Shown one piece after another: positions 7,609-15,202 of a stretch of DNA of 38,679 nt. Origin of the DNA: Candidatus Thorarchaeota archaeon (GTDB lineage: Archaea > Asgardarchaeota > Thorarchaeia > Thorarchaeales > Thorarchaeaceae); NCBI GenBank assembly GCA_018335335.1, contig JAGXKG010000015.1:1-38679 (forward strand), read 5' to 3'. Position 1 is the stretch's first letter. Each line of letters opens with the position of its first letter. Both the position numbers and the translations under genes were made by a program. A model generated the notes under the pieces. The model ran no database searches, was not told the DNA's origin, and saw nothing but the letters and a program-made list of their open reading frames with translations.

Positions 7609-8655
7609 ATGATACGAAAAGAGTATCCAGTGGCGGTGCTTCTACTTCTCTTTGTAGCTGTATCCTTCATTCCTGCAATAGTTAGCGCCCAAGATGAGCC
7701 CGATTTGGAAATCGCAGTTGCTATCGCACCCCTCGGCGGCATTGTCGAAAGAGTTGGTGGTGGATACCTTGACATCTCAGTCATATTGCCGGAAGGTGTT
7801 GAACCACATGCATCACAGCTACCAACTGAGGCAGTCCAAACAGCTAGTCAGGCTGATCTTCTGGTATTCACTGGTCACTATCCTTGGGAACCCCAACTGG
7901 AAAGCCAGACAGGTGTGCCATACATAACATTGCATGACGACGACGCTCTCGAAGACTACTCTAACTATGGGGCAGAATTATCACCCATACCACGAATAGG
8001 TGAAGAAGCAGGATTAAATCCACATGCCTGGTGGCTCCTTCCAAACAATGCCGCTGCCATAGCCAATACGACTGCTGCGGCCTTAGGTCAAATTAAGCCT
8101 GATTATTCAGATTACTGGAACCTTCAATTGAATACATTCCTTTCTGATCTAGAGTCTTTCTTGAATCTTATAGAGAATCAGAAAGAAGCATACAGCCTCA
8201 CGTCAGTAGGCGCCATCGGAGTATTCCCGGCCGAAGCATATGTCGCCGAAGCTTTTGGTATAGAAATCGTGACAATCTTACAAGAAGAAGGAACATTTGT
8301 TTCGGGAACTGAGCTTGCTGAGGTCGAGAATGCACTTGCAAATGGAAGCGTCGATGTTATTATCGGATCGGATGTGGCTCGGCTTCAGAATGCTGGCGAG
8401 TTTGCACAGCAGCTTGCGGAAGATTATGATGTCCGTCTTATCTGGGTTCGAGGTATCTTTTTCGAGGGGCTCTCGGATTATCTTTCCATCATGTCTTACA
8501 ACCTTGGAGCTATAACCTCTGGACTTGAAGGCGCCGATTCGTCATTCGGAAGAAGCAATACAATCAATCTCATACTCATATCTGCAGTATCTGTCCTAGG
8601 AATTATAGCGGTAACAGAGGGAATCTTGTTGTATCAGAAGTCAAAAGCAGAATAG
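7609..8655 (+). CDS. Metal ABC transporter substrate-binding protein (ZnuA/TroA family), membrane-anchored
   Basis: The extracellular metal-capturing component for the divergently encoded permease and ATPase. The 348-aa product has an N-terminal signal or anchor helix (about 8-27, ending in VSAQ), then the TroA-type fold with candidate metal-ligand histidines H67 (GVEPHASQ) and H139 (NPHAWW). The late region has IIGSDVARLQN and VRGIFFEGLSDYLSIM. A C-terminal hydrophobic helix (about 318-340) followed by Lys residues anchors it to the membrane, a common archaeal solution. It lacks the His-rich loop typical of zinc-specific ZnuA, consistent with another metal. GGAG precedes the ATG by about 11 nt. 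Confidence 0.85.
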   Translation: MIRKEYPVAVLLLLFVAVSFIPAIVSAQDEPDLEIAVAIAPLGGIVERVGGGYLDISVILPEGVEPHASQLPTEAVQTASQADLLVFTGHYPWEPQLESQTGVPYITLHDDDALEDYSNYGAELSPIPRIGEEAGLNPHAWWLLPNNAAAIANTTAAALGQIKPDYSDYWNLQLNTFLSDLESFLNLIENQKEAYSLTSVGAIGVFPAEAYVAEAFGIEIVTILQEEGTFVSGTELAEVENALANGSVDVIIGSDVARLQNAGEFAQQLAEDYDVRLIWVRGIFFEGLSDYLSIMSYNLGAITSGLEGADSSFGRSNTINLILISAVSVLGIIAVTEGILLYQKSKAE

Positions 8656-8704
8656 AATTCTAGGCGGTACTACTGAAGCGGCTTGAACATAATCTTGGGA
8701 ATTG

Positions 8705-9028
8705 CTAGGTCTCAATATCTGTACCCAGACGAAGATTGTACACCGCAAACTCCAAGTCCGTCAATTCGTCTTGGATTTTTCTATATTTTTTGTTGAACTG
8801 TTTTGCACCAATAGTACCGGCTCGTTTTTCTTTTACAAGGCGTTTCAGTGTTTTTTGTCGGTCATGTATTTTCTTTTTCAGCTCTTCCCACTTATCGCGG
8901 TTGGTAGCCATTTTCTTTCCCCAGTCCGCACTCGAAGGTCGAGATTGCTCGAGTTTCTCTACTGTTTCATCTAGGTCCCGCTTTATTTGGGATGGGTCAC
9001 GTTCTTTCTCATCTGCCACAATCGTCAC
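8705..9028 (-). CDS. Small charged coiled-coil protein of unknown function
   Basis: A 107-aa product from GTG at 9028. It is very rich in Lys, Glu, Asp and Arg and predicted almost wholly helical, with heptad-like spacing in LDETVEKLEQS, WEELKKKIHDRQKTLKRL and YRKIQDELTDLEFAVYNL. No Cys, no membrane segment, no recognised domain. AGGAT about 9 nt upstream may be its ribosome binding site. It is convergent with the metal-binding protein gene and downstream of the AEC permease. The ordered amphipathic pattern suggests a real gene, but I do not recognise it. Confidence 0.55.
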   Translation of the reverse strand: MTIVADEKERDPSQIKRDLDETVEKLEQSRPSSADWGKKMATNRDKWEELKKKIHDRQKTLKRLVKEKRAGTIGAKQFNKKYRKIQDELTDLEFAVYNLRLGTDIET

Positions 9029-9100
9029 CGCGTTCTATCCTCTATGATGTCCTGTTATTAGCTTTGAGATGGACCTGCAAAGTGATATTTACTACAGTAG

Positions 9101-10042
9101 TCACACAAATGAAAGCAAGAGTGGAAGAAGGGGCAGAAGGGGTAACAAAACGATTGTTCCTATCGTCACCGTCGTGGCCGCGACCTGCGAATCCAAGCCA
9201 AAATCAGATGCGTAGACTACTGTAAGAACTGCTGGGGGCATCAGAGATTCTAAGAAGAGAACATCTTTTGTTAACGGAGCAAGGTTCGTAAATATGAGAA
9301 TTGACCAGACAAGCAATGGTATCGCAATCTGTCTGACCGCAATAACCGATAAGGCTTGGCTTGAATGATACATCGAAAAATCCTTGCCAAGGGCGAGGCC
9401 GACTGCAAGAAGCGACAGATACGTTGTAGCTGTGTTGTTCACCGAAATAACCATGTGCAACGAGGAGGGAACAGATATACCCAGAACAGAAAGAACAAAT
9501 CCCACGATAGTAGCCAGCAGTGGTGGAAAGAGTAAAGCTTTCCGTGTAACACTCTTACGGTCAATTGATTCTTGGTTGTAGTAGGATCCTATCAAGGCTC
9601 CAAGTGTTGTAAGCAGAATCATCTGAGTTAGCGAATGTACCGCTATCAGAGGAACCGCAGCTTGCCCAATAAACATCTGAGACAAGGGAAGGGGTAGAAA
9701 CACTGCATTGTGAAATGTAGCACATAGAAGCAAGGCACCACCGTTCTCGGGTTTCATACGCTTTGTTTTCAAATAGAGGAAAAGCAGCAAAGCTCCAAAG
9801 AGATGCATAAACACGGTAATCGCAATTACTTGTGGTGATTCTGTCAGTGTATCAAAAGGGGTATCAAGAAGAGTGCTTACTATAAGAAGGGGTAACATGA
9901 AATTGATGAGGAGAGGGTTGAGATAGGCACGGGTCTTCTCACCATATACGGTCTTTCGTGATACCAGAAAACCAGCTAAGATGATTAGGTAGAATAAAGC
10001 GAGATTGAGAGTCAAACCAAGTGAAATTTGCGTCGAATACAC
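9101..10042 (-). CDS. AEC-family (auxin efflux carrier-like) permease
   Basis: A membrane transporter of the AEC/bile-acid-arsenite-riboflavin fold, which in prokaryotes often moves small organic acids. The 313-aa product has about ten hydrophobic helices arranged as two repeats. Typical family segments are LINFMLPLLIVSTLL in the first repeat and SLLAVGLALG, then LPPAVLTVVYASDFGLD, in the second. The apparent GTG start at 10042 overlaps an AGGAGGTG motif, so ribosome binding here is unusual and the true start is uncertain. The substrate cannot be told from sequence. It is next to a class II aldolase, and a carboxylate or aldehyde product is possible. Confidence 0.75.
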   Translation of the reverse strand: MYSTQISLGLTLNLALFYLIILAGFLVSRKTVYGEKTRAYLNPLLINFMLPLLIVSTLLDTPFDTLTESPQVIAITVFMHLFGALLLFLYLKTKRMKPENGGALLLCATFHNAVFLPLPLSQMFIGQAAVPLIAVHSLTQMILLTTLGALIGSYYNQESIDRKSVTRKALLFPPLLATIVGFVLSVLGISVPSSLHMVISVNNTATTYLSLLAVGLALGKDFSMYHSSQALSVIAVRQIAIPLLVWSILIFTNLAPLTKDVLFLESLMPPAVLTVVYASDFGLDSQVAATTVTIGTIVLLPLLPLLPLLLSFV

Positions 10043-10102
10043 CTCCTGAACAACATTTCTTGGTAACGTGGTCTACTGTCTTGAGTAATCCCTTCCCAGT
10101 AG

Positions 10103-10744
10103 TCAAGCACTCATCTGATGCGATTCGACCCACTTGTGCCTTTCTTCCGTGACAACATCCTCGGGAAGTTGAGAGGGCGTTCCTACCTGAGCTGCAATCA
10201 TGTAGATTTTGCAGGCTCGTTCAAGAAGGATAGCAGAATCAAGGGCTTCACGAAGTGAATTTCCAACACACAAAGCACCATGATTGCCAATCAGTGCAGC
10301 ATCACGGTTTTTCACTGCATTGGCAACAGCTTCGGCTAAACCGCGAGTCCCTGCTTTTGAATAGTCGGTAACTGCAATCTTACCACCAAGAGTAGGAACA
10401 AGTTCATCAACAATAGGCGGTAGGGACTTATAGAGAAGGGCCATGGCGGTAGCATAAACACTATGTGTATGTACAATGGAGCGGATATCTCCCCTATGTC
10501 CATACACTTCCAGATGCATTTCTGTCTCGATACTAGGTTTCTTCTTCCCCTCGACTTTGTTGCCCTCTAAATCAATAACAATGAGATCATAGGGAGTCAT
10601 TACACGATACTCCACACCACTGGGTGTGATGATGATGTGGTCTTTCACTCTAAGACTCACATTTCCTGAGGAGCCGACAACCAAATCCCGATCAAGCATT
10701 TCTGCACAAGTTTCTAACATAACCTGCTTTTCAGTTTCATACAA
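10103..10744 (-). CDS. Class II aldolase (L-fuculose-1-phosphate aldolase-like)
   Basis: A zinc-dependent aldolase of the FucA/AraD/adducin family, usually splitting a sugar phosphate to dihydroxyacetone phosphate and an aldehyde. In the 213-aa product E73, H92, H94 and H155 fall at the same numbers as the catalytic glutamate and zinc ligands of E. coli FucA (in ETEMHLE, VHTHS and GNHGA). The phosphate-binding SSGNVS loop (25-30) is present. The TTG start at 10744 has AAGGTG about 7 nt upstream. In archaea such enzymes have been linked to fuculose-P, DHAP/lactaldehyde and deoxyribose salvage, and the exact substrate is open. It lies 60 bp upstream of the AEC permease gene. Confidence 0.85.
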   Translation of the reverse strand: MYETEKQVMLETCAEMLDRDLVVGSSGNVSLRVKDHIIITPSGVEYRVMTPYDLIVIDLEGNKVEGKKKPSIETEMHLEVYGHRGDIRSIVHTHSVYATAMALLYKSLPPIVDELVPTLGGKIAVTDYSKAGTRGLAEAVANAVKNRDAALIGNHGALCVGNSLREALDSAILLERACKIYMIAAQVGTPSQLPEDVVTEERHKWVESHQMSA

Positions 10745-10894
10745 AGCATTTCACCTTCAAGATGAAAACAGCGTTCGAGTAATCATCATTCAAACGAATA
10801 CTGGTACTGTCTTGAGTCTACGAGAAAATACTGTCAATGTAAACTCTGTCTTTCCTGCTATATAGGCTGCTTTCCCTATCCAAAACGTTGGATA

Positions 10895-12229
10895 CTATCG
10901 GATATCAGCCACATGAACACTGCAAGATACACAGGGATCATAAGAGCGAACAATGGTCTCTAGTTTGTTACCGATTTCGTCAGCCTCGTTGATGCCACTG
11001 GAGACAAGAGATTCAGACATCCTTCGTAAATCGGCTTCCATCATAGGAAGGAACATAGCAGTTGGAGTGACAATATCAGCAGATACTACCCGTGCATTTT
11101 TGTCAACTTCGATTGTGTAAGCGAGTAGCCCCCGTGGAGCTTCTGTTATTGCAACTCCTTTCCCACCCTTGGTCACCTTTGGCTCAATTCGTTTTTCATA
11201 TGGTTTCAAATCGCTAGCCAAGTTCTTTGCAATCTCCTCTGCACGATGAACAAAATGTACAAGCTCTACAGACTGTGCAAAATTATTGCTCATTGGATTC
11301 TTTGGATCCAGATGAGAACCATACGTCTCTGCGAGTTCACCTGCGCGACCCGTCATCCCATCACCGAACAGGGTGAAACGCGAAATAGCCCCAGTCATAA
11401 AAGGCTGAGATTTGTACGTCCCGTGTTTTGCAAATGAGTAGGGTACCACTTCTTCGGCAATTCGAACCTGATAGGCGTCAGACTTGAATTTCCCACCATC
11501 ACTTGCCTTCACTTTGTCACCAATCATGGTGTATGAACCATCATAGGGTTCAAGTGCTAGATGCGTTCTTTTTGCATCCACTTCTCGCCAGTTAGGATAG
11601 CTTACAAGTTGTTCTAAGGCTTCCTCAGCTTTGCCATGCAACATCTTTAGACGTCTAGCTAGTGTTCCGAAAGACTCCTTCGACGGAATCTTCCCGAACC
11701 CACCCATTATCGCGTTTTCCTGGTGGATATAACGTGATCCAATAACAGTCTGTATGTCTGCTCCAATATCCTTCAGAGCTATACCGGCATCAATCACGTC
11801 TGGATGGTCCTCAGCCATGGAGAACCCGTCAGGATACCCCAGGAAATCTGGTAATGCTAAAAGGAACAAGTGAAGAGCATGGCTTTCGATATAATCTCCA
11901 ATGTATAACAATTCACGAAGGAGTCGGGTTTGCTCAGTCGGTTGTAGACCGATAGCATTTTCCGCAGCTTGGAGAGCGGTTACCTTGTGTGCTGCAGCGC
12001 AGAATGAACAGATTCGAGGAAAAACTGCAGTCGCTTCCTCGACGGGTTTACCCTTGGTTATGGCTTCAAAATACCGTGGGCCTTCAAACACATTGATTCT
12101 AACTAGTTCCACCTGCGAGCCATCATAAGTAACTTCGATTCCAGCCTTACCTTCGATTCGGGCAATGTGATCTATGGATATCTCACGGGTAATTTTCTGT
12201 TTCTTCCCCTTCTTGTCGGATTGAGTCAT
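10895..12229 (-). CDS. hydA: Group 3b [NiFe]-hydrogenase (sulfhydrogenase I type) large subunit HydA
   Basis: The catalytic subunit carrying the NiFe(CN)2CO centre. The 444-aa product has the L1 motif RICSFCAAAHKVTAL with nickel ligands C74 and C77, and the C-terminal L2 motif DPCVSC with C433, C436 and H439. Only five residues (VADIR) follow the His, matching the short tail of Pyrococcus soluble hydrogenase alpha. Other shared stretches are YIGDYIESHALHL, HQENAIMGGFGK and TEAPRGLLAYT. Cytoplasmic group 3b enzymes couple H2 to NADP(H). Last gene of the hydB-hydG-hydD-hydA operon, overlapping hydD by 4 bp. A maturation protease would be needed elsewhere in the genome. Confidence 0.95.
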   Translation of the reverse strand: MTQSDKKGKKQKITREISIDHIARIEGKAGIEVTYDGSQVELVRINVFEGPRYFEAITKGKPVEEATAVFPRICSFCAAAHKVTALQAAENAIGLQPTEQTRLLRELLYIGDYIESHALHLFLLALPDFLGYPDGFSMAEDHPDVIDAGIALKDIGADIQTVIGSRYIHQENAIMGGFGKIPSKESFGTLARRLKMLHGKAEEALEQLVSYPNWREVDAKRTHLALEPYDGSYTMIGDKVKASDGGKFKSDAYQVRIAEEVVPYSFAKHGTYKSQPFMTGAISRFTLFGDGMTGRAGELAETYGSHLDPKNPMSNNFAQSVELVHFVHRAEEIAKNLASDLKPYEKRIEPKVTKGGKGVAITEAPRGLLAYTIEVDKNARVVSADIVTPTAMFLPMMEADLRRMSESLVSSGINEADEIGNKLETIVRSYDPCVSCSVHVADIR

Positions 12230-13071
12230 TCATTTTCACTCCCGTAAACCTTGTTCAGCATCTTCTCTAGGTGAGGATTATGCGCACCAAAAATCCTCAT
12301 ACGATCCCGTACAACTTCTTCATCCAGCCCCTTCTGCTGGAAAGTAAGTGCAAGTGAATCGAACCAAGCAGTGTCATGTGGCACTGGTCCTCTACAACCA
12401 ATGCATGGAACGCCGAACGAAATGCATCTAGCCTTGCACCCGGCAGTTGTTACTGGCCCAAGGCATCGTTCCCCGTGTTCAATTAGGATACAAGGATTTC
12501 CAGCCAATCTGCACTCTGCGCAAACAGGATAATCCTTTGGTTCTGGAAACGTACCGAACAGGAAGCTCGAAATGAAGTACATGATTTCGTCTTCTTCTGG
12601 TGGACAACCGGGGAGATAGTAGTCAACATCTACATGGGCGGAGATTGGTGTGGCTTGACGACCCTGCATATCAATAGTCTCGTCTCCGTAGACATCCGCA
12701 TAGAGCTGATCGTAGTCCATTTCACCTTCAACCCAGCTCTGAACACCACCATTGACTGCACAAGCACCCAATGCCACAAGAATCCTCGAATGCTTTCTGA
12801 CTTCGAAAAGCTCCTCCAAATCCTTCTCTGTTGAGACTGAGCCTTCAACAAAAGCTACATCAACATCGGCAGGAATTGTGCTATTACTTGAGAGCATGTA
12901 GAAGCTCTCTATGTTAACAGCTTTGACTATATCCAGTATCCGCTCAACAGTCGCCAGCTTAAGCTGACATCCGTAGCATGACGTGAGGGCATACACGCCA
13001 ACTCGAGGCTTGCAGTCATCCCCGCGACAGTCTTCGACGATTGCCAGTTGTTCCCGTCTTATTGTTGTCAT
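12226..13071 (-). CDS. hydD: Group 3b [NiFe]-hydrogenase small subunit HydD
   Basis: The electron-relay subunit bearing Fe-S clusters. The 281-aa product has the proximal-cluster motif TSCYGCQLKL (C32, C35), LGACAVNGGVQ, YYLPGCPPEEDE, then a Cys-rich C-terminal part (CAECRLAGNPC, CLGPVTTAGCKARC, PCIGCRGPV) for the remaining clusters. There is no twin-arginine signal, so it is cytoplasmic as expected for group 3. It sits 14 bp downstream of hydG and overlaps hydA by 4 bp. Family and role are clear. Confidence 0.94.
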   Translation of the reverse strand: MTTIRREQLAIVEDCRGDDCKPRVGVYALTSCYGCQLKLATVERILDIVKAVNIESFYMLSSNSTIPADVDVAFVEGSVSTEKDLEELFEVRKHSRILVALGACAVNGGVQSWVEGEMDYDQLYADVYGDETIDMQGRQATPISAHVDVDYYLPGCPPEEDEIMYFISSFLFGTFPEPKDYPVCAECRLAGNPCILIEHGERCLGPVTTAGCKARCISFGVPCIGCRGPVPHDTAWFDSLALTFQQKGLDEEVVRDRMRIFGAHNPHLEKMLNKVYGSENE

Positions 13072-13085
13072 ATCTTACTCCTCCA

Positions 13086-13943
13086 TCATATCAGTCCCGG
13101 GATGCTAATTACGTCATAGTAATCAAATACGGGGCCGTCTTTGCAGATGTACTTCCATGATGTGGCCGTCCCAACATTACAGTGGCCACATTTGCCAACA
13201 CCACATTTCATCTTGCGCTCAAGAGTGACAAAGATGTAGCGCGGATCATAGCCCCTTTCGATGCATTCCTCAAACATCCCCTTGTACATCGGCGGGGGAC
13301 CACACATGGCCACAGTGCAGTTCTTTGGGTTCACATTTACCTTGTCAAAGTGTGTGTTCACCCTGCCGTGTAAGCCATCAAAATCGGGGTCGCGAGTTAC
13401 AGTCTGGACTATCGATATGTTCTCGGCGGTAGCGATATCCTTCATAGCCTCGAGTTCTTTCTGGAACAGAAGACCATCCGCATACTTCGCACTGTTGATG
13501 ATGGTGATATCGCCAAACAGCCAGCGGTTATCAAGAGCATAAAGGAATACTGATCTCAATGGAGCCATTCCTAATCCTGCAGCAACCAAAAGAAGGTCAC
13601 GATCGTGGAATTTTTCCATCGGGAAGCCGTTTCCATATGGACCACGAATGCCAACAAGGGTACCTGGATTAAGATGATGTATAGCAGATGTTACCCTTCC
13701 AGCATTCCGAATGCACAGCTCAAAGAATCCTACTCGGCGAGCAGATGAGCATATCGAAATCGGTACCTCACCAAGACCGAGAAGTGATACCTCAACGAAC
13801 TGTCCAGGCTTGAATCGGAAGCTCTGTGCTTTGTCAGGATCTTCGAACCTGAAGAGGAATAGCTTGTCCACATCAGATAGGTCATACTTTCGTAGTAGTC
13901 GACACTTGGATGTATCATACACGTTTTCTTGCTTGCTAGTCAT
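13086..13943 (-). CDS. hydG: Hydrogenase FAD/NAD(P)-binding diaphorase subunit HydG
   Basis: A flavoprotein of the ferredoxin-NADP reductase family that links the Fe-S chain to NAD(P). The 285-aa product has an FAD-binding beta-barrel (FRFKPGQFVEVSLLG; GIRGPYGNGFP), a nucleotide-binding region (LLLVAAGLGMAPLRS; AMCGPPPMYK) and a C-terminal [2Fe-2S] motif (KCGVGKCGHCNVG with a later CKDGP). This matches the gamma subunit of archaeal sulfhydrogenase and dihydroorotate dehydrogenase electron-transfer proteins. Its ATG overlaps the hydB stop by one base (TAATG), so the operon is translationally coupled. Confidence 0.93.
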   Translation of the reverse strand: MTSKQENVYDTSKCRLLRKYDLSDVDKLFLFRFEDPDKAQSFRFKPGQFVEVSLLGLGEVPISICSSARRVGFFELCIRNAGRVTSAIHHLNPGTLVGIRGPYGNGFPMEKFHDRDLLLVAAGLGMAPLRSVFLYALDNRWLFGDITIINSAKYADGLLFQKELEAMKDIATAENISIVQTVTRDPDFDGLHGRVNTHFDKVNVNPKNCTVAMCGPPPMYKGMFEECIERGYDPRYIFVTLERKMKCGVGKCGHCNVGTATSWKYICKDGPVFDYYDVISIPGLI

Positions 13944-14959
13944 TAGTCGCCAACCCCATGATACCCGCCTATCTCTATCAAATTACGCTTGAAATTGATA
14001 TCCGCTGGGCAGAAGTACGTACATCGTCCACATCCAACACAATAGGCTGTGGTTACTTCCTCACAATAGGCATTCTTACACTGATACCTGTTTTTGAATC
14101 GAGATTCCTTTGTGGGCCGGAAGTTGTGGGGGCCCGCTACTAGGCCATGTGACCTAAACTGGCAAGAATCCCAGAAGCGGATACGTTCGCCAGTTTTGCC
14201 ATCGATACTCGGCACATCCTTGACGTCGTAACACCTGCAAGTGGGGCAGGTCAGAGTGCAGTTCCCACAACCCAAGCACTTCTCGCTTTCCCGCTCGTAC
14301 ATAGAATGGTCGAGACGCATCTCGAGGAAGTATCTGAGGGAGTCCCAGTTACCTTGGACAGTAAACATGGAGATCCGTTTTTCTTCAAAATCCTCCAGGT
14401 AGTCGATGTCTTCCTGCGTCACCTCATCGACTAGTTCGGGATACGGATCCAGGAGCTTGTGGCCTTGAACGGTCCCAACACGAACCAGATAGCCGTCTGC
14501 TACCTCATGGAAAAACAAATCGAATCCCTTGTCGACAAACTCTGTCCTGCGTACATTGCAAAAACAGTATTCATCAGGCAAGCAAGAGAGACCGATGATG
14601 ATTCCATTCTCGCGCCTCATCTTGTAGTAGGGATCTGGCTGCTCATCAATGAATTCGGCATCCAGAATACGCAAACCCACAACATCACATGCATGCACGC
14701 CAAATACTACGAATCGCCCTTCATGAGGAGTGTTCTCATAGAGTTCAACTTTGTCGGTATCAAAACGAAACATAGTTTCTTCTTCGGGATAGAACAATCT
14801 GCGTGGAGGACGTATTGTACGATCGTAGTGGAACTCCACCTCATTAACATCATCGATTTCCGTAAAATCATAGAATTGCTCAGAAATTTTGGTAGGGGCG
14901 TAGAGCGTTGCTTCTTCCTTCAAGTACTCAAGAAACTTGAAGGTGTTTGCAGTTGTCAT
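13943..14959 (-). CDS. hydB: Hydrogenase iron-sulfur subunit HydB
   Basis: The beta subunit of group 3b sulfhydrogenase, carrying two [4Fe-4S] clusters between HydG and the hydrogenase core. From the ATG at 14959 the product has about 338 aa. The TTG five codons earlier is less likely. The middle has FGVHACDVVGLRILD, typical of the HydB/AnfG-like fold. The C-terminal third has CLGCGNCTLTCPTCRC and CVGCGRCTYFCPADI, preceded by an extra CKNAYC pair. First gene of hydBGDA, transcribed away from the HdrA-HdrA fusion gene across a shared 243-bp region. Confidence 0.92.
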   Translation of the reverse strand: MTTANTFKFLEYLKEEATLYAPTKISEQFYDFTEIDDVNEVEFHYDRTIRPPRRLFYPEEETMFRFDTDKVELYENTPHEGRFVVFGVHACDVVGLRILDAEFIDEQPDPYYKMRRENGIIIGLSCLPDEYCFCNVRRTEFVDKGFDLFFHEVADGYLVRVGTVQGHKLLDPYPELVDEVTQEDIDYLEDFEEKRISMFTVQGNWDSLRYFLEMRLDHSMYERESEKCLGCGNCTLTCPTCRCYDVKDVPSIDGKTGERIRFWDSCQFRSHGLVAGPHNFRPTKESRFKNRYQCKNAYCEEVTTAYCVGCGRCTYFCPADINFKRNLIEIGGYHGVGD

Positions 14960-15055
14960 CTTAATGTATCTCAATCTGAAACAACTCCGATTGAAGTCCT
15001 TGATGTGAGGTGTAGAATCCCACAGTAGGATGTGGCAGCTGGCAACATTTCCATA

Positions 15056-15067
15056 CTTATATTATAG
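15056..15067 (-). promoter_or_regulatory. TATA box of the hydBGDA operon
   Basis: On the minus strand it reads CTATAATATAAG, a very good archaeal TATA element, about 97 bp from the hydB ATG. Transcription would begin near 15030. It stands back to back with the promoter of the HdrA-HdrA gene, so a regulator bound between them could control both. Confidence 0.6.
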
Positions 15068-15144
15068 CTTCGGGCGGCGGTTGGGTATTGTGGTGAAGGT
15101 TTGAAGGATGAGCATCAAATACTATTGCACCCCATTTCAGAAAC

Positions 15145-15152
15145 GTTATATC
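15145..15152 (+). promoter_or_regulatory. TATA box of the HdrA-HdrA fusion gene
   Basis: GTTATATC lies about 55 bp before the ATG at 15203. A start about 25 bp downstream leaves a short leader containing the TTGGAG ribosome binding site about 9 nt before the ATG. Confidence 0.5.
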
Positions 15153-15202
15153 TCAAACGACAAAACAAGCAGTAGTATACGCCAAGCTTGGAGTAATCGT
15201 AG

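Noticed and set aside
14459-15028. 189-codon plus-strand frame opposite hydB
   Set aside because: hydB on the other strand has clear cluster motifs and operon context; this frame has none.
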